Translations under genes and position numbers: made by a program
Origin: Dehalococcoidia bacterium
Lineage (GTDB): Bacteria; Chloroflexota; Dehalococcoidia; DSTF01; JACRBR01
Direction of reading: 5' to 3'
Length of the DNA stretch: 44,686 nt
Assembly: GCA_021731085.1 (NCBI GenBank)
Contig: JAKFYB010000035.1
Location: 1-44,686 of the forward strand
Part shown: in pieces, positions 7,781-15,200 of the stretch
Position numbering within the stretch: position 1 is the first letter of the stretch
Layout of the letters: the number at the start of each line of letters is the position of its first letter
Notes under the pieces: model-generated
What the model saw: only the letters and a program-made list of their open reading frames with translations
What the model was told of the DNA's origin: nothing
The model's database searches: none

Positions 7781-7786
7781 CACCAC

Positions 7787-8674
7787 ATGAACGACGACTT
7801 CGACAACCGTCAGCCTGACGCGCCCGCTCGCGCGATGACGATCGCCGGAAGCGACTCGGGCGGCGGCGCCGGCATCCAGGCCGACCTCAAGACGTTCGCG
7901 GCGTACGGCGTCTACGGCTCGTCGGTGATCACGGCCGTCACAGCCCAGAACACGCTCGAAGTCCGCGACTGGCTCGCCATGCCAGAGGCGCTCGTCGCCA
8001 GCCAGATCGACGCGGTGCTATCAGACATCGGAGCCGACGCAGTCAAGACTGGCATGCTGGCCAACGCGACCATCATCTGCACGGTTGCCGAGCAGATGCG
8101 CGCACACGGCGTCACGAACCTCGTCGTAGATCCCGTGATGGTCGCCAAAGGCGGGCACAGCCTGCTCGAAGCGGCCGCCGTCGCCGCCATCATCCGCGAC
8201 CTCATCCCGCTCGCCCTCATCGTCACGCCGAACCTGCCGGAAGCAGAGGTGCTCACCGCCCGCAAAATCGCGAGCTGGGACGACGCGAAGGCCGCGGCCA
8301 TCCAGATACATGAGATGGGCGCGGCGAACGTCGTGGTGAAAGGCGGACACTTCGAAGGGACACCGGCAGCGACCGACCTGTTCTACGACGGTCACAACTT
8401 CCGCGAATTCAACTCGATCCGCGTCGACACGACAAGCACGCACGGCACCGGGTGCACGTTTGCTTCAGCGATCGCAGCGGGCCTTGCGAAGGGCATGGCC
8501 GCGCCGGACGCAGTCGCGCTCGCAAAGTCCTACGTGACGCTGGCTATCCAACACGCATTCCCGATCGGGAGCGGCCACGGCCCCGTGCACCACTTCTATC
8601 GCTATTATCAGCCGCAGGGGCCAAAGTATCGAGCCGGCGCACCCCTCACACCGAAGCCAGTGGTGGGAGGTTAG
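7787..8674 (+). CDS. thiD: Hydroxymethylpyrimidine/phosphomethylpyrimidine kinase ThiD
   Basis: A 295-residue ribokinase-fold kinase that phosphorylates HMP and then HMP-P to give HMP-PP for thiamine synthesis. It starts at the diagnostic block [21 protein letters not shown], followed by [53 protein letters not shown] and the anion hole/catalytic segment [23 protein letters not shown]-terminal tail of about 25 residues ([14 protein letters not shown]...) is longer than in many ThiDs. First gene after the TPP riboswitch, with GGAGGGA as ribosome site. No fused ThiE domain; thiE is separate downstream. Confidence 0.96.
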   Translation: MNDDFDNRQPDAPARAMTIAGSDSGGGAGIQADLKTFAAYGVYGSSVITAVTAQNTLEVRDWLAMPEALVASQIDAVLSDIGADAVKTGMLANATIICTVAEQMRAHGVTNLVVDPVMVAKGGHSLLEAAAVAAIIRDLIPLALIVTPNLPEAEVLTARKIASWDDAKAAAIQIHEMGAANVVVKGGHFEGTPAATDLFYDGHNFREFNSIRVDTTSTHGTGCTFASAIAAGLAKGMAAPDAVALAKSYVTLAIQHAFPIGSGHGPVHHFYRYYQPQGPKYRAGAPLTPKPVVGG

Positions 8675-8905
8675 ATGTCGCTGATGCTGCGCCGCTACGC
8701 CAAGTCGACGGGGTACGCAAGACCGTGGCTCTACGCGCTGTTCGCGATTGGGTTCGGCGCGCTCGCGGTCTGGGCAGGCACCCAGCAGCAGTGGCTGATC
8801 GCCGTATTCGCGGCCTTGATGACAGCGGTCTCCATCGCCGCCATACCGATCACGCGCCGCCTTGCGCGAGGACTCGCGGCATCCAATGAACAGTTGATGA
8901 AGTGA
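8675..8905 (+). CDS. Small two-helix membrane protein in the thiamine operon
   Basis: A 76-residue protein whose ATG abuts the thiD stop. It has two hydrophobic segments, about residues 18-36 (WLYALFAIGFGALAVWAG) and 40-58 (WLIAVFAALMTAVSIAAIPI), a basic N-terminus and a basic loop after helix 2, so both ends are predicted cytoplasmic. I do not recognise a family. Being locked between thiD and thiG under the riboswitch suggests a thiamine-related role, for example with precursor uptake, but that is inference from position only. It is too small to be a transporter alone. Confidence 0.7.
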   Translation: MSLMLRRYAKSTGYARPWLYALFAIGFGALAVWAGTQQQWLIAVFAALMTAVSIAAIPITRRLARGLAASNEQLMK

Positions 8906-8917
8906 CGGAGTGGCGCT

Positions 8918-9709
8918 ATGACCGATGACACGCTGACTATTGCCGGAAAGACGTTCTCCTCGCGGCTGTTTCTTGGCACGGGCAAATACGCATCGCCCGA
9001 GGAGACCGTCGCCGCGCTCGACGCGTCCGACACGGAGCTGGTGACGGTGGCCATTCGCCGCCTCGATCTCGACAATCCGAACGCGCGCACCGAGCTGGAC
9101 TACATCGACTGGGATCGCTACAACGTCCTCCCCAACACCGCCGGCTGTAAGACCGTCGAGGAGGCTCTGTTCACCGCACGTCTCGGCAAGGAGGTCACCG
9201 GCTCCAATTGGGTGAAGCTCGAAGTGATCCCCGACCCGAAGTACCTCCTCCCCGATCCCATTGGCACGCTGCGCGCGGCCGAGCGGCTCGTCGCCGAAGG
9301 CTTCGTCGTCCTACCCTACATGCACGCCGACCCCGTGCTCGCGAAGCATCTCGAAGAGGCGGGCTGCGCCACAGTCATGCCCCTCGGCTCGGCGATCGGC
9401 TCCGGTCAGGGAATCCTCACGCTCGACGAAATCAAGATCATCATCGAGAACGCAAAGGTGCCCGTAGTCGTCGATGCAGGAATCGGCGCGCCATCCGATG
9501 CCGCCCTCGCGATGGAGATCGGCGCCGACGCCGTGCTCGTCAACACGGCCATCGCCAAAGCGCAGGATCCAGCGCGCATGGCCGGCGCGATCCGCAAAGG
9601 CGTAGAGGGCGGGCGCGAGGCGTTTCTCGCCGGTCGCATACCGCCGAAGCCGTTCGCGAGTGCCAGCAGCCCGACCGTCGGCATCCCAGAGCTGGCCACG
9701 ACGCCGTGA
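8918..9709 (+). CDS. thiG: Thiazole synthase ThiG
   Basis: A 263-residue TIM-barrel enzyme that joins 1-deoxyxylulose-5-phosphate, dehydroglycine and ThiS-thiocarboxylate into the thiazole phosphate moiety. Diagnostic segments are [42 protein letters not shown] (Lys100 is the expected Schiff-base residue), [50 protein letters not shown] and a normal C-terminus. Dehydroglycine would come from ThiO here, since no thiH is present. The stop codon TGA overlaps the GTG start of thiE. Confidence 0.96.
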   Translation: MTDDTLTIAGKTFSSRLFLGTGKYASPEETVAALDASDTELVTVAIRRLDLDNPNARTELDYIDWDRYNVLPNTAGCKTVEEALFTARLGKEVTGSNWVKLEVIPDPKYLLPDPIGTLRAAERLVAEGFVVLPYMHADPVLAKHLEEAGCATVMPLGSAIGSGQGILTLDEIKIIIENAKVPVVVDAGIGAPSDAALAMEIGADAVLVNTAIAKAQDPARMAGAIRKGVEGGREAFLAGRIPPKPFASASSPTVGIPELATTP

Positions 9710-10371
9710 TCAGCCGCACTGCACTCCCGACGCCGACGCTCATGCTCGTCACAGATCGGTATCGCGTGACAAGCCGCGAGCACACGGGAGAAGAGAACCT
9801 TGATGACGTTGCACGCCAAGCGGTGCTCGGAGGCGTCAACGTCGTGCAGCTACGCGAAAAGGATCTCGAGTCGGCCGAGCTCATAGCACTCGGCCTCCAT
9901 GTCCGCGACGCAATTGCGGGCCGCGCCTTGTTACTCGTAAACGGTGATTTGGAGGCCGCGCACACGCTGAGAGCATCCGGAGTACATCTTCCAGGCGACG
10001 GCCCTCCGGTCACCGAGGCGCACGCTGTCATCGGCGATGGCGTGCTGGTCTCACGCGCGGTGCATGGCGCGGCTGACGCGCTAGCGGCCGAAATGGAAGC
10101 CGCAGACTTCGTAATCGCCGGCACACTATTCGCCAGCGGATCCAAGCCCGGCGGCGCCACCATCGGCCTGGACGGACTGCGAGCGATCTGTTCAGCCATG
10201 GCAATTCCTGTGGTCGCGATCGGCGGCATCACTACGGCTAACGCCGCCGAGGCCATTCGCGCAGGGGCTTCCGGCGTCGCCGTAATCGGCGCGATCTTGG
10301 ATGCGCCCGACCCGCGTGCTGCCGCTCGTAGCCTTCGCGACGTCATCGATGCGGCGTGGGCGGCGCGATGA
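9706..10371 (+). CDS. thiE: Thiamine-phosphate synthase ThiE
   Basis: A 221-residue TIM-barrel enzyme that couples HMP-PP with thiazole phosphate. It shows [61 protein letters not shown] (replacing the more usual GPVFxTxSKxxA), [14 protein letters not shown] and [11 protein letters not shown]. The GTG at 9706 is chosen because it overlaps the thiG stop as GTGA; an internal ATG at 9742 is the alternative and would remove only a poorly conserved 12-residue head. The ATGA overlap with thiS at its end indicates translational coupling. Confidence 0.93.
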   Translation: MISRTALPTPTLMLVTDRYRVTSREHTGEENLDDVARQAVLGGVNVVQLREKDLESAELIALGLHVRDAIAGRALLLVNGDLEAAHTLRASGVHLPGDGPPVTEAHAVIGDGVLVSRAVHGAADALAAEMEAADFVIAGTLFASGSKPGGATIGLDGLRAICSAMAIPVVAIGGITTANAAEAIRAGASGVAVIGAILDAPDPRAAARSLRDVIDAAWAAR

Positions 10372-10583
10372 ATACGACCGTCAACGGCAAGCCGCGCACG
10401 ACTGACTCTGCCGCGCCGTCGATGCCTCTTCTCGCGTTTCTCGAAGCACATGACGTGAACCCCAAACTCGTCGCGGTCGCAATCAACGGCGACGTCATCG
10501 CGAAGTCCACCTTCGGCGAGGCCATCGTGCGCGAGGGTGACGAGATCGAGGTCGTGCGCATGGTCGGCGGCGGTGCGCCGTGA
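10368..10583 (+). CDS. thiS: Sulfur carrier ThiS with a C-terminal extension
   Basis: A 71-residue ubiquitin-like sulfur carrier: TVNGKPR at the start, MPLLAFLEAHDVNP, VAVAINGDVI and REGDEIEVVRMVGGG near the end. The chain does not stop at Gly-Gly but continues as GGG-Ala-Pro, so the thiocarboxylate form would need removal of two residues, or the Ala-Pro tail blocks function. Start: ATG at 10368 overlapping the thiE stop (ATGA). No thiF-like activating enzyme lies in the operon. The stop TGA overlaps the GTG start of thiO. Confidence 0.9.
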   Translation: MNTTVNGKPRTTDSAAPSMPLLAFLEAHDVNPKLVAVAINGDVIAKSTFGEAIVREGDEIEVVRMVGGGAP

Positions 10584-11713
10584 GTGATGTCGTCATCATC
10601 GGCGGCGGCATCGTGGGTCTGGCGTGCGCGTACGAGTGCGCGAAGGCCGGCGCGTCGGTAACCCTGCTGGAGTACGGCAAGACGGGCATGCAGGCGACGA
10701 ACGCGGCTGCCGGCATGCTCGCCCCGCTCGTCGAGGCGCACGAACCTGGCCCGATGTTCGACATCGGCGCGCAGGCGCTCGCCGAGTTCCCGGCCCTCGT
10801 CGCCGCCCTTGAGTCGCAGGCCGGGTTCGACATCGAACTCCAACTCGACGGCATCCTGAAGGTCGCATTCACAAACGATCAGCTCCACGAACTGCGCGAA
10901 CGCCGTTCGCGGCTCGCCTCCGCCGGTCATCAACTCGAACTCCTCGACGCGGCTCAGTGCCATGAGGCGGAGCCTCGGATCAGCGATCGCATCATCGGCG
11001 CGCTGTATTCACCGAGCGAAGGGAGCGTCAGCAACCAACTCCTCGCGCTCGCACTCGAGCGCGCAGCGATCTTGCACGGCGCCACCATCCAGCAGCGTGC
11101 GGCAGTCACCGGCTTTCGCACGAGCCGCGAGCGCGTCACGTCAGTGCGCACGGCCGAAGCTGATGTCGCGTGCGACACCGTCGTCATAGCCGCAGGCGCG
11201 CGTAGCGGCCAGATCGCCGCGAAACTTCCCCACCGACCACCGAAGACCGAAGACCGAAGACCACCGCTCCCCGTCCACCCAATCCGCGGCCAGATGATCG
11301 CCCTCGGCGGCATGTCGACGCCGATACGGTCAATCGTCTGGGGGCCCGACGGGTATCTCGTCCCGCGCGCAAACGGCATCGTCTTCGCCGGCGCAACCGT
11401 CGAGGACGTTGGATTCCGCCGCCGCACGACACAGGCGGGACTGCAGCAGATGCGTTCGATGGCAAACGCGCTCGTACCGCAGCTCGCGGCCGCAAAGCAC
11501 CTGTTCGACTGGGCGGGCCTGCGCCCGGCGACGCCTGATGGCCTACCTATGATCGGCCCGGTGCCCGAATGGCCAAACGTCGTCGCGGCGACCGGACACT
11601 ACCGCAACGGCGTCCTCCTCGGCCCGATCACAGGTCGCCTGGTGGCGGACGGGATCGTGCACCGCGATTGGTCCAACGTGCCCGCTGATTTCTCACCGTC
11701 ACGCTTCTCCTAA
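10580..11713 (+). CDS. thiO: Glycine oxidase ThiO
   Basis: A 377-residue FAD-dependent D-amino-acid-oxidase-family enzyme that oxidises glycine to the imine used by ThiG. It has the Rossmann motif IIGGGIVGLACAYECAKAGASVTLLE, TNAAAGMLAP, LPVHPIRGQMIAL and the C-terminal WAGLRPATPDGLPMIGPV and GHYRNGVLLGPITGRLVADGI. An in-frame heptad array (11235-11262) inserts PPKTEDRRPP between the second FAD segment and PVHPIRGQ, making a longer loop than usual. GTG start overlapping the thiS stop. Last gene of the riboswitch-controlled run. Confidence 0.93.
   Translation: MSDVVIIGGGIVGLACAYECAKAGASVTLLEYGKTGMQATNAAAGMLAPLVEAHEPGPMFDIGAQALAEFPALVAALESQAGFDIELQLDGILKVAFTNDQLHELRERRSRLASAGHQLELLDAAQCHEAEPRISDRIIGALYSPSEGSVSNQLLALALERAAILHGATIQQRAAVTGFRTSRERVTSVRTAEADVACDTVVIAAGARSGQIAAKLPHRPPKTEDRRPPLPVHPIRGQMIALGGMSTPIRSIVWGPDGYLVPRANGIVFAGATVEDVGFRRRTTQAGLQQMRSMANALVPQLAAAKHLFDWAGLRPATPDGLPMIGPVPEWPNVVAATGHYRNGVLLGPITGRLVADGIVHRDWSNVPADFSPSRFS
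11235..11262. repeat. Intragenic heptad array in thiO (GAAGACC type)
   Basis: GACCACC followed by three perfect GAAGACC units, then ACC. It is read in frame and encodes a charged, proline-flanked loop. Three units are 21 bases, so the reading frame is kept. Confidence 0.8.
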
Positions 11714-11735
11714 ACTTGTCCCAAAAGGAGGCATG

Positions 11736-12287
11736 ATGCCCGAGAACTATGAGATAGCTCTGTTTCTGCACATCGTCGGCGTATTTGGCGTGGCCGGAGC
11801 AGCGACATCGTTCCTGCTCGTGATGGCGTGGATGCGTCGAGCCACCAACGTCCAAACCCTACGACCACTCTCGACGATGGCCGTCTGGGCGGATCGCATG
11901 TTCCCGGCGGCCGCCGTTCTCGTCCTCATCGCCGGCATCTTCATGGTCGAGGATCTCGACTGGGGTTGGGGCATCGGCTGGATCAACACATCACTTATCG
12001 CGCTCATCGTGATGGGCGCTGGCGGCGGGATCCTAATGACGCCGCGCGTCGCCGAGATCAGGAAGGCCGTTGACGCCGCACCCGACGGCTCCGTGACGGA
12101 CGATATCCGCACGAAGATCAACGACCCGATCCTCTGGGGCACCCTGCACGCCTTCACGCTTGGTCTCTTTGCGATCATCTGGAACATGACAACTAAGCCC
12201 GGCGATGCCCAGGCCGGCACCGTCATCCTGCTCGCGTTCGTCGTCGGCGCCGCCAGCGTGATTCCCATGACGCAGCGCGCGAAGTAA
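11736..12287 (+). CDS. DUF2269-like membrane protein
   Basis: A 183-residue integral membrane protein resembling DUF2269 proteins. Hydrophobic segments lie about residues 6-29, 46-65, 76-95 and 127-150, with a final one at about 160-178. EIALFLHIVGVFGVAGA with its His in helix 1, and LHAFTLGLFAIIWNM, are typical of the group. Function is unknown; heme-linked or small-molecule membrane roles have been suggested for relatives. The ATG at 11736 is chosen over 11733 because AAAAGGAGG ends 4 nt before it. It follows thiO by 22 bases and may or may not share the operon. Confidence 0.72.
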   Translation: MPENYEIALFLHIVGVFGVAGAATSFLLVMAWMRRATNVQTLRPLSTMAVWADRMFPAAAVLVLIAGIFMVEDLDWGWGIGWINTSLIALIVMGAGGGILMTPRVAEIRKAVDAAPDGSVTDDIRTKINDPILWGTLHAFTLGLFAIIWNMTTKPGDAQAGTVILLAFVVGAASVIPMTQRAK

Positions 12288-12309
12288 CCGCGTCGGAACC
12301 ACTCAAGCA

Positions 12310-12657
12310 TCAGCTCGCGCCGAGCGCCTCGCCGAGAACGTTGAGGAGAATGAAGATGCAAACAAGCAGTATCACCGCACCATAAATCGCGAGCACGATG
12401 CCGACAACCGTTGCCAAATCGCGAGCCTGTGGGGCTTGATCCTTCATAATCCAGTACCAGCCGGACAACAAGAGAACGGGCGCCACGATGTAATTCGTGA
12501 TGGCTATCGCTGCATACGTCGTCCACTCGCCGAGACTGATCGATCCTGGTGTTGCGTCTCCGATTCCTAGCGCTCGTCCGACATAGAGAGCGAAGGACCA
12601 TGGGAACCACAGAAGCGTCATACCGAGAAGGACCGCGGTGCTCGCGAACTTCAGCAT
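12310..12657 (-). CDS. Membrane protein of unknown function
   Basis: A 115-residue protein with three predicted transmembrane helices (about residues 4-27, 46-70 and 84-108), rich in Leu, Val and Ile with few charges. I do not recognise a family. The start at 12657 (MLKFAS) is favoured because it opens directly with a short basic segment and a helix; 12675 is an alternative. It is convergent with the DUF2269-like gene (22-base gap) and divergent from miaB. Confidence 0.6.
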   Translation of the reverse strand: MLKFASTAVLLGMTLLWFPWSFALYVGRALGIGDATPGSISLGEWTTYAAIAITNYIVAPVLLLSGWYWIMKDQAPQARDLATVVGIVLAIYGAVILLVCIFILLNVLGEALGAS

Positions 12658-12701
12658 GCCGTAGGCATAGCACATCGCCCGAAATATGGACGCACGCCAA
12701 G

Positions 12702-12707
12702 TAGAAT
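12702..12707 (+). promoter_or_regulatory. Leaderless -10 box TAGAAT for miaB
   Basis: TAGAAT, then exactly 6 nt (gattcg) and the ATG at 12714. No Shine-Dalgarno. Confidence 0.6.
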
Positions 12708-12713
12708 GATTCG

Positions 12714-14147
12714 ATGAAGTACCACATCTGGACCGTCGGTTGTCAGATGAACGTCGCGGACAGCCAGAAGCTGGCGGCCGGTCTCGACCGCGCCGGGCTT
12801 GAAGCGGCTGACGCGCCGGAATCGGCCGACCTGGTGGTGCTCAACACATGCTCCGTGCGCGAACACGCGGAGGACCGCGCGTACGGCATGCTCGGCAAGC
12901 TGCGCAAGCAGCGCAAACGCGGCCGCGAGTTCAAGATCGCCGTGATGGGCTGCATGGTCGGCCCGAAGCACGACGCACTCGCGAAGCGCTTCCCGTACGT
13001 CGATGCGTTCGCGCGGCCGCAGCAGTACCAGCCGATCATGGACCTCATCGGTATCGAGGATGCGGGTGGCGAGTTCTGGCCGACAACCTACGCGACGCCG
13101 GACAGCGTGACGGCCTTCGTGCCCGTAGTGCATGGCTGCGACAAGTTCTGCACCTACTGCATCGTCCCCTATCGGCGCGGCCGCGAGCGGTCCCGCACGA
13201 TCGACGACATCCACAACGAAATCGAGCACTACTGCGCGCGAGGCGTGCGCGAGGTCACGCTCCTCGGACAGACGGTTGAGGCGTACGGGGCGGATCTGGT
13301 GGCCGGGAAGTCAGCGGTCGGAGGTCGCGGTTTCCCGGATCGCATCGATCTGATTGATGTCAGTGGAATTGATTCTCCAGCGCCTGTGACGATGTTCGGC
13401 GCGACGGGTGAGGGCGCCCGTCCTCCGGTCGATGTCATATACCCAACGGAGCACGGCGGGCCGGACCTCGGCGACTTGATGCGGGCGATCCACGACATCG
13501 ACGGCCTCGAACGCATCCGGTTCCTAACGTCGTACCCCAAGGACATGACGGCGCGCATCATCGATGCCGTCGCCGAGCTGCCGAAGGTGTGCGAGAACTT
13601 CAACATCCCGGTGCAGTCCGGCGACGACGATGTGCTATTGCGGATGCGGCGCGGGTACACGCTCGACGAATATCTCGAGAAGTTCGAGTTAGTGCGCTCG
13701 AAGATCCCACACGCGGCGATGGTCACGGACATCATCGTCGGGTTCTGCGGCGAGACGGACGCGGAGTTCCAGAACACGTACGACCTGCTCGCGCGATTGA
13801 AGTTCGACAAAGTGCACGTCGCCGCGTACTCACCACGGCCGGGGACGATCGCGCACCGGATGCTGGCCGATGACGTGCCAGCCGACGTGAAGCAGGAGCG
13901 CCTGCACTCCATCGACGAGCTTGAGACGCGCCTGTCGTTCGAGATCAACCAGCGGTTTCTTGACAGCGTCGAGCGCGTACTTGTCGAATCGCGGCGCGAA
14001 GATCGCTGGACGGGGCGAAACCACCTCGGAAAGCTGGTACATTTCGAGGGCGCAGCGAACATCGGCGACATGGTTGATGTCCGCATAGAACGCGCGACCG
14101 CCTGGTCATTGCAAGGAACGGCGCTCCCCGCACCTGTACCGGCATAA
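12714..14147 (+). CDS. miaB: tRNA-2-methylthio-N6-dimethylallyladenosine synthase MiaB
   Basis: A 477-residue radical-SAM methylthiotransferase acting on i6A37 of tRNA. The N-terminal cluster Cys are C10 (TVGCQMN), C46 (NTCSVRE) and C80 (MGCMV). The radical-SAM CxxxCxxC is C142-C146-C149 in HGCDKFCTYCIVPYRRGRERSR. FNIPVQSGDDDVLLRMRRGYT and a C-terminal TRAM-like domain (VLVESRREDRWTGRNHLGKLVHF) follow. Between LLGQTVEAYG and PDLGDLMRAI, where most MiaBs have about ten residues, there is an extra stretch of roughly 45-50 residues (about 195-245) rich in Gly, Asp and Pro. LTSYP replaces the usual TSHP. Related MtaB/RimO are less likely given the N-terminus and TRAM. Confidence 0.92.
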   Translation: MKYHIWTVGCQMNVADSQKLAAGLDRAGLEAADAPESADLVVLNTCSVREHAEDRAYGMLGKLRKQRKRGREFKIAVMGCMVGPKHDALAKRFPYVDAFARPQQYQPIMDLIGIEDAGGEFWPTTYATPDSVTAFVPVVHGCDKFCTYCIVPYRRGRERSRTIDDIHNEIEHYCARGVREVTLLGQTVEAYGADLVAGKSAVGGRGFPDRIDLIDVSGIDSPAPVTMFGATGEGARPPVDVIYPTEHGGPDLGDLMRAIHDIDGLERIRFLTSYPKDMTARIIDAVAELPKVCENFNIPVQSGDDDVLLRMRRGYTLDEYLEKFELVRSKIPHAAMVTDIIVGFCGETDAEFQNTYDLLARLKFDKVHVAAYSPRPGTIAHRMLADDVPADVKQERLHSIDELETRLSFEINQRFLDSVERVLVESRREDRWTGRNHLGKLVHFEGAANIGDMVDVRIERATAWSLQGTALPAPVPA

Positions 14148-14149
14148 GA

Positions 14150-14275
14150 ATGTTTGGCTCCTGGGATATTGTCCTGCTGCCGCTGCTCACCGGCGTCGGC
14201 GTCTTCGCGCTCGTCGGCCTGATCTGGAACGTGGTCGAAGGCCTGCACGAAGAGGCGAAGAACGACCGCGGTTAG
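14150..14275 (+). CDS. 41-residue single-helix membrane protein
   Basis: A short reading frame starts 2 bases after the miaB stop: MFGSWDIVLLPLLTGVGVFA leads into a hydrophobic helix (about residues 7-27) ending at IWNVVEGLHEEAKNDRG with a charged tail. Support comes from tight coupling to miaB, a typical N-terminal membrane helix with an amphipathic charged tail, and the fact that the downstream heptad array begins right after its stop. I do not recognise it. It resembles small membrane proteins often left out of annotation. Confidence 0.55.
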   Translation: MFGSWDIVLLPLLTGVGVFALVGLIWNVVEGLHEEAKNDRG

Positions 14276-14349
14276 TAGGTGACCGGTTATTGGTGACAGC
14301 TGACAATCGGCTATCGTCTGTAACCTGTGCCCTGTAACCAGTAACCTAC
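14274..14349. repeat. Heptad arrays forming a long imperfect hairpin
   Basis: Left arm units: GGTGACC, GGTTATT, GGTGACA, GCTGACA (14278-14305). Right arm units: CTGTAAC, CTGTGCC, CTGTAAC, CAGTAAC (14318-14345). The two arms are roughly inverted copies: about 24 of 32 positions pair, starting from AGTAGGT/ACCTACT, around a 12-base loop. The right arm holds the promoter box of the next gene. Confidence 0.7.
14342..14347 (+). promoter_or_regulatory. Leaderless -10 box TAACCT for the NrtR-like gene
   Basis: TAACCT with exactly 6 nt to the GTG at 14354; identical hexamer and spacing to trmD and the DegT gene. Confidence 0.6.
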
Positions 14350-14353
14350 TCGC

Positions 14354-15049
14354 GTGACTGCCCCCACGACCGCTGCAGTCGTCGTCGTCATCCTCACGGT
14401 TGTTGAGGACGACCTGATGGTGCTGCTCATCCGCCGGAGCGCTGAGCCGTTCGCCGACTACTGGGCCCTCCCCGGCGGCGTGCTGCCCGAAGGCGAATCG
14501 CTCGACCGGGCCGCTGCACGCAAGCTGCTCGACGAGACCGGCGTCTCGGACGTGTACCTCGAACAGCTCTACACCTTCGGCGAGCTTTCGGGCGGGAAGC
14601 CGGCGGCCAAACGCCAGAAGGGCCCAGCCGACGACCGACGACCGACGACCGGCAGCCGAAGCATCGTGATCACGTATTTCGCGCTCGTACAGGACGAACA
14701 GGTGCGCCTGCGCGACAGCGACGCATGGCATCCCGCCTGGCACAACGCCTACACGCTGCCGGCGCTCGCCTTCGACAACAACCAGGTGGTTGATTACGCG
14801 ATCCGGCGTCTGCGCGCGAAGCTCGAGTACACGAACGTCGCGTACAGCTTGCTGCCGCGGACGTTCACGCTGAGCGAACTGCAGCAGGTGTACGAGGCGA
14901 TCCTCGACCGGCAGATGGACAAGCGCAACTTCCGGCGGCGGATGCTGTCGTTGGGCATCATCAAGGCGGCGGGCGGCACCCGCATGGAGGGCGCACACCG
15001 CCCCGCACAGCTCTACACCTTCACCAAGCGCGAGCCGATGGTCGTCTAG
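14354..15049 (+). CDS. NrtR-like Nudix-fold transcriptional regulator
   Basis: A 231-residue protein with a Nudix-like domain (about 1-155) and a C-terminal winged-helix domain (about 160-225; TNVAYSLLPRTFTLSELQQVYEAI...NFRRRM), the layout of NrtR regulators. NrtR proteins bind ADP-ribose and control NAD or sugar metabolism genes. The Nudix box reads GGVLPEGESLDRAAARKLLD then ETG, so the catalytic REUxEE is degraded (RKLLDE), consistent with a sensor rather than an enzyme. A heptad array encodes the insert PADDRRPTTG. No NAD gene lies next to it, so its targets are unknown. GTG start. Confidence 0.8.
   Translation: MTAPTTAAVVVVILTVVEDDLMVLLIRRSAEPFADYWALPGGVLPEGESLDRAAARKLLDETGVSDVYLEQLYTFGELSGGKPAAKRQKGPADDRRPTTGSRSIVITYFALVQDEQVRLRDSDAWHPAWHNAYTLPALAFDNNQVVDYAIRRLRAKLEYTNVAYSLLPRTFTLSELQQVYEAILDRQMDKRNFRRRMLSLGIIKAAGGTRMEGAHRPAQLYTFTKREPMVV
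14629..14649. repeat. Intragenic heptad array in the NrtR-like gene (CGACGAC type)
   Basis: Three perfect CGACGAC units, 21 bases, in frame. It falls in a loop between the Nudix box and the following SIVITYFAL strand. Confidence 0.8.
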
Positions 15050-15105
15050 GGCGCAGATGCGGCTTCAACTTTACGGCGCGAGTAGCTTCGCCGTTCCTGC
15101 CGGTG

Positions 15106-15111
15106 TAACCT
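15106..15111 (+). promoter_or_regulatory. Candidate -10 box TAACCT upstream of the first TSP3 protein
   Basis: Same TAACCT hexamer as before trmD, the DegT gene and the NrtR-like gene, but with no start codon 6 nt later. It would give a leader of about 83 nt to the gene at 15201. Confidence 0.35.
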
Positions 15112-15200
15112 ACCGCCATCGCACTGCTGGGGAGCAAGCGCGTTGCTGCGGGCTCCGGCGTTTGGCCCCGCGGTTACGCAGTCTCGAAGGGGCCTTCTCC

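Noticed and set aside
9208-9705. Upstream extension of the thiE frame into thiG
   Set aside because: The extension is an Arg-rich shadow of thiG; the GTG at 9706 overlapping the thiG stop is the natural start.
13229-14998. A 589-codon open frame on the minus strand across miaB, the small protein and the NrtR-like gene
   Set aside because: Low-complexity Arg/Ser-rich translation with no domain; it is the antisense shadow of well-supported plus-strand genes in GC-rich DNA.
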